NCBI RefSeq assembly: GCF_033958435.1
Contig: NC_134137.1
Coordinates: forward strand, 106,960,501 to 107,024,500
DNA length: 64,000 nucleotides
Direction: 5' to 3'
Origin: Carettochelys insculpta
Lineage: Eukaryota > Chordata > Testudines > Carettochelyidae
Shown here: positions 33,072-45,400 of the stretch, piece after piece
Position numbering within the stretch: position 1 is the first letter of the stretch
Layout: each line of letters opens with the position of its first letter
Program-made: the position numbers and the translations under genes
Notes under the pieces: model-generated
What the model saw: the letters and a program-made list of their open reading frames with translations, nothing else
What the model was told of the DNA's origin: nothing
Databases searched by the model: none

Positions 33072-35515
33072 AATGACTGCATCTACACAGAGCTAAAATC
33101 AACTTTAAAATAGATTTTTTTTAACAGTGGGTTTTATAAATTTGATTTTTTTGAGCATCCTTGCCTTCCCCCAGGCTCCCCACAAAATTGACTTATTGCT
33201 GCCACCCACATCACCAAAATTGACTGTTGCAGCAGTGCCTTGTGGGAACTTATCCCACAGTTCCCTGAGCCTTTTCGTATTCTGGGTGTTTTCAATTCTT
33301 CAGCATGGGGGAAAAAATGCCCAGCAAGTGGCTGTAGGTATCTGACAACATCTTACATTTTATTTCCTACATTTAATTTCCCTCATTCCCCTGCCATGTT
33401 ACCCAAACGTCCCTTTTTTCCAGGGGGCATCTGGCTAGCTTGTATAAGAGAGAGAATCATAGAAGAGTAGGACTGGAAGGGACCTTGAGAGGCCATTGAG
33501 TCCAGCCCCCTGCCCTCGTGGCAGGACCAAGCACTTTCTAGACCATCCCTGAAAGCCGTCTATCTAACCTCTTCTTAAATATCTCCAGTGATGGAGATTG
33601 TACCACCTCCCTTGGCAATTCGTTCCAGTGTTTGATCACCCTGACAGTTAGGAACTTTTTCCTAATGTCCAACCTGAACCTCCCTTGCTTCAATTTGAGT
33701 CCATTGCCTCTTGTTCTATCCTCAGAGGCAAGGAAGAACAAGTTCCTCCCTCTGCCTTATGACACCCTTTTAGATACCTGAAAACTGCTATCATGTCCCC
33801 CCTCAATCTTCTCTTTTCCAAACTAAACAAGCCCAATTCTTTCAGCCTTTCTTCATAGGTCATGTTCTCTAGACCTTTGATCATTCTTGTTGCTCTCCTC
33901 TGGACCCTCTCCAATTTCTCCACATCCTTCCTGAACTGCGGTGCCCAGAACTGGACACAATACTCCAGCTGAGGCCTAACCAGCGCAGAGCAGAGCGGGA
34001 GAATGACTTCTCGTGTCTTGTTCACGACACACCTGTTAATGCATCCTAGAATCATGTTTGCTTTTTTTTTTTGCAACAGCATCACACTGACTCATGTTTA
34101 GCTTGTGGTCCGCTATAACCCCTAGTTCCCTTTCCGCTGTACTCATTCCTAGGCAGTCCTTTCCCATTCTGTATGTGTGACACTGATTGTTCCTTCCTAA
34201 GTGGAGCACTTTGCATTTGTCCTTATTAAACTTCATCCTGTTTACCTCAGCCCATTTCTCCAGTTTATCCAGATCCTTTTGAATTATGACCCTATCTTCC
34301 AAAGACGTTGCAACCCCTCCCAGCTTGGTATCATCTGCAAACTTAATAAGGGTACTTTCTATGTCAATATCTAAATCGTTAATGAAGATATTGAACAGAA
34401 TGGCCCTAAAACAGACCCCTGCGGAACCCCACTAGTTATACTTTTCCAGCAGGATTGAAAACCATTAATAACTACTGTCTGGGTGCAGTTATCCAGCCAG
34501 TTGTTCACTCACCTTATAGTAGCCCCATCTAAGTTGTATTTGAGTAGTTTATTGATAAGTATGTTATGTGACACTGTGTCAAATGCTTTACTGAAGTCTA
34601 GGTATATCACATCCACCGCTTCTCCCTTATCCACAAGGCTCGTTATTCTATCAAATGTGCTTTTTATAAGTGAGGGGAGAGGTAGTAAAGCAGTTAGAAA
34701 AAAAATTTCAGGCTTCCCAACTGGAGACTTTCCCCAGCCCATGAAAATTGTAGCTGCCAAGGGTGACTTCCCACAGCCAGCTGCAAGGACCCCAAATAGC
34801 TGCCACCCCCCCAATATCTTAGCCGCTGATGGAGACTTCCCAGGGCAGCTCCAGGACCGTCACTGTGCACAAGCTGCATGGCAGCATGTTTAGCACATTC
34901 TTTTATTGGTTTGTGATCAAGCCACGTGATGCAGCTGGGCGTGGGAAAGTTCCCGAGTTTGTGGTGCCTCTAGGTGAGAGTAGAGAGGGGGTGCAGGACA
35001 AAATGTAAACAGCTGAAAAGCTGTTGCATGGTGCAGGGGGTTCCAGTGGCTGGCGCCAGGTAGCACAGGAAAAAGACAGCTAGCACAGGTAGACACAGAA
35101 CCACAGACTGCACAGCACACTAATGGTAGTTTTTAAAAAAAAATTCAGCCTCTCATACAAGCATGACCCTACAGCCACAGGCTTTCAGGTGCCAGATTGA
35201 AGTGGTTGTTTTGCCTAATTCCTGTGCACCTGAGCGCAGTGGAGATGGAAGAGGGAAGAGCAAAGAACTGTGGGACAGCTGTGGAGGCTAATGAATTTGA
35301 TTTAAAGACATGGCGCTTCTTCATTACCCTTCATTTGGAATTTTAAGTTTGGATCTGAATGTACACCCACCAGGTTATGAAGATATGATATTGATATATC
35401 GATTTTTAGTGCTCCATAAATCAAGCTAATGGAATTTACAGTGAAGACAGGCATGTGGTAAAATTGGCTAAAAGCCTTAAAATCAATATTATCTTGTAAT
35501 GTAGACATAGCCGGT
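33072..35515. mobile_element. DNA transposon split by a CR1 insertion
   Basis: The left end (about 33072) reads GACTGCATCTACACAGAGCT and the right end (about 35500) reads AATGTAGACATAGCCGG, an imperfect inverted pair. The interior next to each end carries inverted AAATCAACTTTAAAAT-type text. A minus-strand CR1 (about 33452-34690) occupies the middle. The right half (34690-35300) includes GC-rich text and the left half a block TTATCCCACAGTTCCCTGAG similar to text near 59590. No transposase was recognised. Confidence 0.5.
33452..34690 (-). mobile_element. CR1 LINE, 3' half, minus strand
   Basis: Begins AATCATAGAAGAGTAGGACT on the + strand, the reverse complement of a CR1 end of another subfamily than those at 1128 and 7120. 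Minus-strand frames give RT pieces: YLDFSKAFDTVSHNILINKL (about 34545-34605), LDKLEKWAEVNRMKFNKDKC (about 34215-34275) and [20 protein letters not shown] (about 33930-33990). A few frameshifts break the ORF. Confidence 0.93.
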
Positions 35516-35529
35516 ATTACCAACAAGGT

Positions 35530-36540
35530 AGGAATACAAGCCAAAATAGGAAAAGAATAGGTTAAAGAATATTTAAATAAGTTGGATGTATTGAAGTTGC
35601 AAGGGCTTAATGAAATTCGTAATATGGTACTTAAAAGAACTAGCTGAAACCCTTAGCAATTACTTACTTACTTTTTGGTAACTTGTGAAGGCAGGTGAAA
35701 GGACCTGGAGAAGGGTAGACATGGACTTGAATTTCAGAACAGGCAGGCTTATAGTTGAGTGTCTGTCAACTGTTAATTTCTAAGCACCTAGCCCTAGAGG
35801 ATAATAGAGCTAAGAAATAGACAGCATAGATTTGTCTAGGACAAATATCAAATGAACCTAATTTCTATCTTTGACAGAGTTAGTGGCTTAGTGGACAGGT
35901 GTGAAATCAGAGCTCTGTGTAATTATTACTTCACAACCTTGCTATTTATCTCTTAGCTGTGGTTACTGTACACACTTAGTAGTCAGTAGTATTAATTCAA
36001 AGTCCTAGTATGTAGAATAGTACCTGTGACTGCTCCTCAGTGCTATCCCCTGACTAGTGTTCAAACATTGCACTTCATGTGGACTGCTAATTCCTAACAG
36101 TGACCTCTGCATGCAGTAACAGATTTTTTGGAGCATAAGCTTTTTTGGGCAAAGACCCACTTTGTCAGATGCATGCAGATGTCAGGTAGATACATTGGAA
36201 GGTAGAGAGAGGATCCAGAGTGACCTAGACAAATTGGAGGATTAGGCAATAGGAGATTTGAGGAGAGAGAGACTCTTAAACAAGGAGAAGTTTAGAGTCC
36301 TGCCCTTGAGATGGAAGAATCCCAAGCACTGTTACAGGCTGGGGACCAACTGGCTCATTAGCAGTGCAGCAGAAAAGGACCTGTGGATTACAGTAGTTGA
36401 GAAGCTGGATATGAGTCAACAGTGTGCGCTTGTAGCCAAGAAAAGGGTAACTGCAAATTTGAGTGCATTAGAAGCATTTCCAGCAGATTTAAAGACATTA
36501 TTCCACACTGCTCAGCACTGGTGAGACCGAATTATTTTGG
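35530..36540 (+). mobile_element. CR1 LINE fragments, plus strand, interrupted
   Basis: About 35560-35720 recalls the CR1 stretch before the GLP-type RT motif (AGCTGAAACCCTTAGCAAT). About 36180-36540 has the C-terminal RT text with [20 protein letters not shown] (about 36335-36395). Between them lies unrelated sequence with a Penelope-type tail (GGAGCATAAGCTTTTTTGGG, about 36130-36175). Likely one CR1 with a later insertion. Confidence 0.65.
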
Positions 36541-36624
36541 GAAAGTAAATGGCCTTTAGAAGACAAGAGGTCACACTTCTGCTCTTGAAATCTACCTCAG
36601 GACAAAGGCCACCTAACTGGATTG

Positions 36625-37640
36625 GACCAAAACAAAAAAGCAGTCGTGTGGCACTTTAACAAAATAATTTATTAGGTGATGAGCTTTTGTGGGACAGACC
36701 CACTTCTTCAGATCATAGCCATACCAGAACAGACTCAATATATAAAGGTTAGAGGTCCAAAAATTGTTACTAAGGTTGACAAATCCAGAAAAATTGTCAA
36801 GGTTGGCAAATCAGAAGAGCAGAGGGACAGCGGGCGTGATGTGGGGAAGTTAAGAGTTAAATAAAACATCGAAGTATGTAAAAGAGTCCTTATGGTGGGC
36901 CAGGTAATTGCTCTCCTTGTTCAAAGCAAGTGTTAATGCATTGAATTTGAATATGAATGTTAGTTCTTAAAAGTCCCTTTTCAGTAGACCACAGACTTTC
37001 AGATTTTAACAGAATGGTCCACTCCATTAAAGTGCTGGCTGACAGGTTTGTGTATCTGGAGATTTTTGATGTCTGTTCATGTCCATTCATTCTTTGTCGA
37101 GGAGTGTTTATAGTCTGTCCTATATACATGGTGTTTGGCCATTGCACATGATGGCATGGGTTAGTTGAGGAATGAGAATGTGCCTGTGATTCTGTAATTA
37201 AAGTGGTTAGGTCCAGTGATATCTCCAGAATAGATAAGTGGACAAAGTTGGCAATGGGGTTCGTTGCAAGGAAAAGTTCCAGGATTAGTAGTATTGTGGT
37301 ATAGCTTGTGGTTGCTAGTGAGAATCCTCATAAGGTTGGGAGGTGGTTTATGGGAGAGAACAACCCTGCCACCTAGCGGCTTCTGGAGTGTGGTGGCATG
37401 ATTTAGAATAGGTTATAGGTCTTAAATGATGTGTTGCAGTGGTTTGAGATGGGGGCTGTACGTAATGACAAGCGGTGTTCTGTTATCGGCTTTTTTGGGC
37501 TATCTTGACATAGTTGGTTTCTGGGTATTTGTCTGGCCCTGTTGACTTGTGGGTTTTTTTTGTTCACTTCTCCCAGTAATTCAGGTTTATGAATGTTTAA
37601 TAGAGATCTTGTAGTTTTTGGTCTCAAACACTGGATTGTG
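36625..37640 (-). mobile_element. Penelope-like retroelement, 3' part, minus strand
   Basis: The + strand opens with AAAAAGCAGTCGTGTGGCAC and GATGAGCTTTTGTGGGACAG, the reverse complement of the Penelope-type tail also seen at 48130 and 59070. Minus-strand frames hold a GIY-YIG endonuclease remnant, AMQWPNTMYIGQTINTPRQR-type text (about 37085-37150), and upstream linker text (LLNIHKPELLGEVNKK, about 37555-37600). RT core is missing and stops are present. Confidence 0.8.
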
Positions 37641-37808
37641 TTCTATATATTGAGTACTGTTTACAGGCAGTTAGTAGTTAGTATTACCTGATCTTATGCA
37701 TATTTTAGAAAGGGACTAAATATACAAAATAGTCACATGCTTTTTTACTAATAGTCACTTCACAAGCCAGTACCTAGACTGGAGGCCTCTGTAGAAGAAG
37801 TTTCAGGA

Positions 37809-38073
37809 GGCTGTCTATACCAGGGAAATAAGTCAATTTCAGAGAGGTAATCCTAGCTATAGCATTTGCATAGCTAGAATCAACTTATTTCTCTACTATA
37901 GACCTAGCCTCTATTTTCCTGTCAACTTCCCTTACCCCCTGCAATAGTGAGGAATACGGGGTTGACTACCGACCCCAGAGAGAAATATTTTTGCATGTCT
38001 TTACCAGATGCATGAAACCAAACTCTAGATCAACCCTGACTGGGTCAGTTGTCCTGGAATTATAGACATAGCC
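37809..38073. mobile_element. MITE with GGCTGTCTATAC termini
   Basis: Left GGCTGTCTATACC and right TTATAGACATAGCC form imperfect inverted termini around a 265-bp noncoding interior that contains AATAAGTCAATTTCAG and its inverted GAATCAACTTATTTCTC. Confidence 0.6.
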
Positions 38074-38810
38074 ACATTCCCTTTTTAAACCTAGATGGTT
38101 ACTACTTGTTAGGTCTATAGAATTAATGATCTGTTGAAGTTATTTAATGAGGTTACTTATCAGCAAGTGAACAAATGCAAATATATTACCCCTGCATCTA
38201 TCCTCTCGTTTCTTTGGAGCCTCTGACTAATCTGGACAGGCATCTAACAGACTGGGGCCTTGCCTCTTGATGCATTTGACATTTATCTGTTCATGCACTG
38301 AAGAGTATGGCTCCCTTTTCCTGTTTTAAAATGGTTTTAATGGGTTTCTAGATTTGCATAGATCTATGGAAACAATAGAGTCACTGGGAACAGCGTGTCT
38401 ATTTTTAACAGGCTGTAGGGTTTTGCTGTGGAGGATAGTTTCCCTACCCCACTTGGTGCAAGGGCTGATTGTTTTGGCTTAGCACCCTTCAGCCCTAGAG
38501 GTGCTGGAAACCGCCACCCCATAGCGGCTCTCCTCCCAGGCTGTGGGGGTGGGGGGTGGGGGTGTGTGCGCGCGCGCGCGCTACAGCACCCTCCTGAAGC
38601 GGTTACCATTAGATACAGTGATTTCTCTACCTTAAAACACTGGGTACCCCTTCGGGGCTTTATGGGCGTGCCACCTCTCCCAGTGCCGTCCCAGGCCTTC
38701 TCTCCTGCCTTTTAGTCATTTATTTTCGGCTGTGTACCCCCTTGAGACCGTGTAACAACCCCCCACCGCACCTTGGGGAACACTGGTACAGAGGGGGGTT
38801 CAGCCTAAAA
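38074..38810. other. flank of the CpG island with a G-rich and (CG)n tract
   Basis: No gene is seen. At about 38543-38582 a run of five-G groups (GTGGGGGTGGGGGGTGGGGG) is directly followed by TGTGTGCGCGCGCGCGCGCG, an alternating purine-pyrimidine tract. Repeats are few in this interval. Confidence 0.6.
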
Positions 38811-40090
38811 GCCCCGCCTGCTTAGCCCCTCTTCTGAGCAGCTGGGCTGGGGAGCCCCAACTCCGGTTCCCTTGCCCGGGGGGGGGTCCTCCGTTTCTGT
38901 AGTTCTGCAGGGGGGCGGCAACAGGCGGACAAGGCGGAGGCCACCACCCCCTCAGCCTCCCTCGCTTTTTTTCCCGCAAGCGGCCGCTGAGGCTCACGGC
39001 CCCAGCCGGGCCCCCCTTGAGCAGCGCTTTCCGGGCGGGCAGGGCACGGCTGGGCTGCCCGCTTTGTTTCCCAGCTCCAGCCCGGCGTCCAGACCCACCG
39101 CGCTCCGGGCTCTTTGTTACCGAGCCTTCCCCCCGCCCCCACTCCACGCCGGGCGCTGAAGCACCCGCCCGCCAGCAACGCGCCGCCGGCGGCTCCGGGG
39201 CTCCCGAAGGTAGCTCGTGCCTCGCGGCCGCCAGGCACCCGGGGCTGCAGCGCCAGGGCTGGCGCGCTAGGCAGGCAGGCAGGGCGCGCGGCTGAACGCT
39301 GGAGGGGGCTCGCGGCCGCCTCCTGCTCCAGCCGGCGGCTCCCCCTGTGGGTGGGGGGGCGGGTTAGGGGAGGGGTGGCGGCAGCGTCCAGTTGCAGCTC
39401 CCTCGGTCCGCAGGAGGCAGCGGGGCTTCGGCCCCGCCCTCGCCCCAGCCCCGCCGCCCTCTTCGCGCCGAGCGGCCATGGCGCCCATGCCGCCCCCCGG
39501 CCGCCTTGCCCCCGCCTCCCCGCGGAGCCTTTAATGGCTCGGAGCCTGCGGCGGCCGAGCCCGAGTCCTGCGCCAGCCAGCGGGAGCCGAGCAGCCCCAG
39601 CGCCGCGCCCGGTGAGAGCCGCCCGGGAACAATGGGCGGGGGCCGGGGGCGCGGCTCGGGCGCGCTGGGGAGAAAGAGCCGCCCGGCCGGGGCAGAAGTT
39701 GGTGCCTGGGGGCCGCTCCCGGTGGCGAGAAGTTGCTGGGAGAGGAGGGGGCGGCTGCGCGTGGGCGTGAGCCCGAGGCTGGGCGGGGGGCGCTCCCCTG
39801 GAGGGGGGTCGGACCGAGCGGCCGGTCGCTGGCTCTCACGTGGGACAATTGAGCGCGAGAGGGGCCCCGCGCTCCCCGGCCAGGGAGCCTCCCCCGGGGC
39901 CCAAGTCCCCGGTGGGATCGGTTTCACCGCCCGCCTGCCATCCGTGGCGCAGCCAGCCCGAGTGTGCGGTACCATTCCGGGCCGTGCCTCGGGTGGGGGA
40001 GCGTGCGTGTGTTTTCAGGCAGGCGTGACACTCCCCCAGTACCGAGTTCTGTGTTTTAATCCTCCGGCTCCCCACTCCCCGAGCGCGGCT
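38810..40090. promoter_or_regulatory. FARP1: CpG island, probable FARP1 promoter
   Basis: About 1.3 kb of very GC-rich and CpG-dense DNA stands alone in an AT-rich window, with GC boxes and many CGG and CCG groups. Such islands mark promoters of broadly expressed vertebrate genes. In mammals the gene after IPO5 on the same strand is FARP1, a FERM, RhoGEF and pleckstrin-domain protein of synapses, so this island is assigned to it by synteny. No TATA box was seen. Many long GC-rich frames on both strands are composition artefacts. Confidence 0.7.
39390..39611 (+). other. FARP1: candidate FARP1 first exon with splice donor
   Basis: Within the CpG island, GCCGCGCCCG|GTGAGAGCC at 39611/39612 is a strong 5' splice donor on the + strand. 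The exon start is unknown; 39390 is a rough guess. A short upstream frame of 18 codons runs 39478-39534. Its TAA overlaps an ATG at 39534 that opens a frame staying open for exactly 26 codons to the donor. The known first FARP1 exon is, to my knowledge, noncoding with ATG in exon 2. FARP1 coding sequence (FERM start) was not found downstream within the window, consistent with a long first intron. Confidence 0.45.
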
Positions 40091-41171
40091 TGGTCGGGCA
40101 GGCAGTAAAGAAGTGCAGGTAATTTCATGGAACTATCAGGCAAAATGGTCATCTGCAGATGGCTGTACAGTACGTGGTGCCTTCGGCCTCCTTTACCACT
40201 AGTTCTGGGATGGCTTGCTCTTATTTTAATAGCGAGAATTGGTCATTTCTAGTATTGGAGATAAAATGTGTTGTTTTGCATGTTTCTGAACAATTTTAAT
40301 GGTGCATTAAGTAACTGGCCAAGAAAGGCTTAGGTAGAAGGAGTTCTTGTCCATATGAGTAGCCTTTAGTTTCTTAGTAAAATGTCGAGGTTCTTCAAGC
40401 TGTAAATTGTGAGCAATAGGGTTTCATCTTAAGATTGTTAAAATAAAACAAGCTCCTAGGAGCTCTGTCATATTTGGCTGTTTTATTGCTGAAGGAAAAT
40501 AAATGAAACATCTAGTGGTTTTTCAATTATGCTGTCTCTACAGACTTGCCTTCAAGTAGATTAGTCCTTGGGGGTGAAAAGATAACTGTTCAGGAAACAG
40601 TATCATTCAACGTTTATTATATTTTGTCTCCTAGATATCCTTTTTTTCCCTTTTTGTATTGCTTCCAATTTATTTTTACGGTAAGCAGTTGATATTGGAG
40701 TTAATCCAAACAAAATAAAATTCTTGAGAGTACATTTCTTAAAAACCTCAACCTGTTTTACTAAATCTTTTGTCTGTTATAATAAAGCTTTCTGCACATT
40801 TCTCTATACAGTTAAGGTGTGGAGGATGCTTTGTTTTGTAATTGTTCTGATATACCAAGATTCGTTCAGTTGTGGGTTAGAGGGTCATGTACCAGAATCT
40901 TGAAAGACCTCAGTTGATTGAACTAATCTGAAGCAGATACATTTGTGCTGATCAGGGTAGAGCATTGCATGCTGGGATCCGTGGTTTCTGTGAGCTGAAC
41001 CTCATTTCACCCCAAAGGTTATCTGGGGGACCAGGCAGTTGGGTGATCTCACTTTGTTCTGCCACCTTATCAAATAGCAGTCTCATCTCTTGTTCCGAAT
41101 GAGGCATAGTTCACCTGTATTGTTACAATGTTTAATATTTTTGGCTGGTGTTTGTGAATTAAATTTTCAAT
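40091..41171. other. putative FARP1 intron 1, start
   Basis: AT-rich unique-looking DNA. No ORF, RNA gene or repeat terminus recognised. Confidence 0.5.
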
Positions 41172-41498
41172 TACAGGTTGAACCTCTCTAATCCAGAAAA
41201 CTCTTGTCTGGCAAACTCCATAATCTGGCATGAATTTAGTTAGCCAGGTGACCATTTATCATGGATGTGGCCAAGTTTCCCATGGTCCCATAAAGTTTGT
41301 TTACAGACGCCAGTCCTGGCTCTGAGTGTTCTATGCTGTTATTTTGCTATAATTTACCCCTAAATGTCGTCTAAGAGCTCAGTAAGAGGAAGTGTTGGTA
41401 ATGTGCTAGAAAATATTGACATTCCACTGTCCAGAAAATTCTCTCATCTAGCACCGATCAGGTCCTGAGAATGCCAGACAAGAAAGGTTCAACCTGTA
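41172..41498. mobile_element. MITE, TACAGGTTGAACC family (copy 2)
   Basis: TACAGGTTGAACCTCTCTAA at the left and AAAGGTTCAACCTGTA at the right form inverted termini of about 16 bp bounded by TA. The interior matches copy 1 (19411-19720) block by block, in the same orientation. Confidence 0.8.
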
Positions 41499-42369
41499 TA
41501 CTGTTGCTGCAGGATCAGATAGAGTTGCATGACGGGGATGGGGAATTTTTTTTAAAGTTTTTTTTTTTTTTTTGAAAAGTAGCAAGGGACTTGGTGGAAG
41601 TTGTTGAACATGTTAAAAGTACGTGATTAAGCTCCTTAGGGGAGAGACATCCATTTTGAAAGTTTCAGCACTGTCCAAATATCTTTTTAGCTCTTCTCTT
41701 TCACACTTAAGAGATTTGTATTATCTTGTGTTGTTACAAGTAACACCTAATATAATGAAAAGAGTTTCCCAGAAGCAACAGAAATATGTGATTTTTAAAA
41801 TTGCAAATATTGTAAGGAGAATGGGGGCTAGGGTAGTAACAGAAACTATAAGTGATTTCAAGTTGAAAATGTCCCTTTTAAAGTTGATATAAAGGTTACA
41901 CAAAGAATAAAGTACCTGCTTTAAAAACAAGCTACTAGTAACCCAGTTCTGATGACAGTTTGTAATTGATAAATGGCCAAAGAACAGAATACCAATTAGA
42001 AAGGACAGTGAACAATTTTTTTTTCTGTAATGGTTTACAAAGATATTAATGAGATTCAAAATGAGGCTTTAAACTACAGTTTTAGTTCAACCGTGATGTT
42101 AGGTCCGATTTGTTTTACTTAAAACAAGTGAAATCACACTTTTTGATTTTGGAAACTAACACAGTTAGCAAATCTATATTATTTTGGGACTGGCATTACC
42201 CAAATACAATATTTAAAGTCAGAAATAACTCTTGATAATGTATGAGGTTTAGCTCATTGAAAGGTCCAGGTTTATAGTTTTCAGGGTTTGTAGATGTTTA
42301 CAAGATTCTGACATGTTTGTAGATGGACTATTGAATTAACGTTGGGCCAAAGGTGAAGCTCAGTTTTCT
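41499..42369. other. intron-like sequence with a poly(T) run
   Basis: Contains a 15-T run at about 41558. ORFs on both strands at 41623-42059 lack any recognisable domain. Nothing else seen. Confidence 0.5.
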
Positions 42370-42460
42370 CCAGGAAAAAAAATGCAAAGTCCTGTAGCAA
42401 CTTATAGACTAACATTTTACAGCATAAGCTTTCATGGGCAAAGACCCACTTTGTCGGTTT
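42370..42460 (-). repeat. Penelope-type tail fragment
   Basis: AAAAAATGCAAAGTCCTGTAGC followed by AACTTATAGACTAAC and AGCATAAGCTTTCATGGGCA matches the inverted terminal text of the PLE at 48456. Confidence 0.7.
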
Positions 42461-45400
42461 AGTTTTCTGATAGTGAAGAAGCCATTGAGGGACTAATTAG
42501 CAGTGCTTCCAAAGGTCACCAGTTTCAATCACCTTTAAATTTGTGCAAATGTCATTAAATTTGGCCCATGGAAATGCCGATAAATTAGTCAGGTCAACCA
42601 TTTTGTGCATGGGAGAAGGGATCCTCTGGGAATTTTGACTTTGGTTATAATCAAATCAAGCTGATTAAAGGTTTTAAAAGTGAAAACATGAATTAGGGAA
42701 TTCAAGAAGTTGAGTTCAGAACTAAACATTGTCTGAAAGCAGAGTTTGAAAACTCGTTATAAGTTTTTAGACCAAGAGAAGGGCTTTGGGAAGAGAGAAA
42801 CGTCTGTCTTGTTTGATAGCTAACTAAAATGTGTTCCTCTATGAAGATAAAAATTTTTTTCCGCCCTTTGTATTTTCTGATTTACTATATCCCTTGTTTT
42901 GAGGAATAGCTGCAAGTGAAATGGTGATTGTTTTAGCATAACTATACAAAAATGTGTAGAAACTTTGATTTCAATCTCTTACCATCTGCATGTTCTTTTG
43001 ATTTTGCTTTGACATCAGAAAAAACATGTGAAGATTGTGAGGTACGCTGAAATCACCATAATGAAAGAGCAATAAGAGCAAAGGTTATACACGTACTTTT
43101 AACGTTTTGTTTTACTATTTAAATTGCCCTCTCAGGCTCCTGCTCTTACTGGCTGATAATATAGAAGTAAAAAGGAAGCGGTGCACGATATATGCTGAGC
43201 TTTTTCAGAACGAATAGACAGCTTGTGATAGATCCCCAATAATACAATTTAAGTCACACGGTATTTCTGTGGATATCTTACAGCAGATTTGTCATGTGAG
43301 CAGTGTTATTAACGAAGAAGTCTTACTGGCATTCAGACTAGAGATATTATTCACAAACTACCAATGCCAGGCATGGTGCTGTGATTTACTAAGCCCTGTC
43401 TGTGTAATCTTTGATATATGAAGACACAGTCATCGTGGCCTTTAATCCATGAGTATTCACCATAAATTATGTAAGTGTATGCTGTTTGTTTTGCAGAGCG
43501 TATAAGTGACAAATATTCTTTAACAGCATTTTAAAAGAGAGAACTAAAAGATAACTTTCTGGTAATTATCTTAATTCGTCCCAAAACTTTATATGGAAAA
43601 CAAACAAATAGCAGCATGCCTTGATCTGTCAGGGTTTCAGCGTAAAATTAAGTAAATGGAAAATGCCTTTGTGTAAGGAAGGACAATGATAAGAATAATG
43701 GTTCTTTTACCGTTTCCTATCCCCTGTCTCTCATATAGTCTTTGTACACTGACTTCTTTAACTGTTTGTTGGGCAGTCAGTTTTGGGAATTGCAAGCATA
43801 GGACCCTGATTTGCAAAGTATAGCATGTTGTGTACGGGTGGTTGTGTTTAGAGCTCTAGAGAAACCAGCAGGCTCTGCTTGGGTACATTAGATTGCCCTC
43901 TTGCTATTCAGGGCCTTAGTTATCATTCTTTGGTCTTAGTTTGAAGCTTGTAGATATGTAATTTTGTGGCCTGAAAATTAATCTCTTGCAAAGGCTACAG
44001 TAAGTGAATCAAATATCTAAATATTAATATATAATACATATTAACATAACCGCTTGGATGCATATCTGGCAAAGCTAACTGTAAAATTGTGTTGGTATAC
44101 TTTTATCTACCTGCATTCTAACAAGTCTAGAATTTAAAGGGATTCACTTGCACATGGAATAAAATTCTTATATTAAATATTTAAGGCTTGAGATGTCTTC
44201 ATGTTCTTTGTGAAATGTCCAGTATAATTTAGAATGCTCTGAAAGATAAATAATACTGGAAAACTGAAAATAACTGGAAAATGAACATAAAAAGAAGGAT
44301 CTGAAAAGCGTTTATCTGCTAAATAATGGAAGGAGAGCATAAAATATCCCATTCCTTGAACCAAATAGAGAATATTCTGAAAATGCTTCAATAGCAGCTT
44401 TAAGAACAATGGGAGAGAGCAGGTGGGCTTCTAGTCCCATGAAAGAGAATAGTCAAGTGATTCTGCTATTAAAAAAATAGAGAGAGGCATTATAAGAGAG
44501 CATTACTCGCTGCTCTGCATTTATTAATATATTTGAATTCAGATACAAGTCACCAGCTGAACAATATCTGATATGAATCTCTTTGACCAAAACTTGAGAG
44601 GTGCTAATGTAGTGTTATAGAAAAGGCTTGGGGTGTGTAAGATTTCACTTCCAAATGATTTAATTATTCTTTCTAAGAAGGACCTGAATCCAGTCCTAAA
44701 AAGGCTTGCCAGAAGAGGAAGCGATACCAAAGGTCTTGTTAACATTAAGGAATTTTGTACCCGCTGCCATTACAGGGAGGCAAACTCCTAACGTTCAGCA
44801 ATGGGGCAACTTGGTTTGGTAACGTACTAAAGTAAGCTACACTAGTCCTGGGTTTATTTGGGTTAAATACCGTGACATAACTAGCCTCGTGCTATTTTCC
44901 TTACTGGAGACAAAGGCCAGTGACAGAAGCCAAACTAAGAAAAGATAGTGTGTGCTGTGTGTTTTCTGATTAATTTTGGAGAGCAGGAGTATATGCTGTT
45001 GTAACCCACACACCGAAGTGTAGTTCGCTGTCCCATGTAGTGGCACCTAGGCCACTTACACAGAGAAAGAATGAGACTCGAGCCTCTGACCTTCTGGAGC
45101 TTAGTACAGGAGTCTCTAAAGTTTGAGCTAAAAGCCAGTTGGCTCTTACCTAAGGCTGTAGAGGAGACTCAAACTATAGCACTAACCAAAAGACACACCT
45201 GCTGAGGCACCAGGGGTCAAAAAGGTTTTGGGACACTAACTAACAGCTAATATTTGATGGTGGTTTTTCCATTTGGGAAAACAAACAAAATAAAGCCAGT
45301 CCAATCTGCATGAATGCAGAAAAAATATTTAATGGAATGGAGTGAGTTTACACCTTACCTAATTTTTTACTAAGGCATGTGCTGGCTACGCATTTCAAGC

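Noticed and set aside
39114..40108. Several long overlapping frames (over 200 codons) in the CpG island on both strands
   Set aside because: They are alanine-, proline-, arginine- and glycine-rich, overlap each other in most frames and follow from GC-rich composition. No domain is recognisable.
45000..45230. Possible tRNA gene or tRNA-derived SINE
   Set aside because: The A-box-like text is present, but no cloverleaf, B box or tail could be demonstrated.
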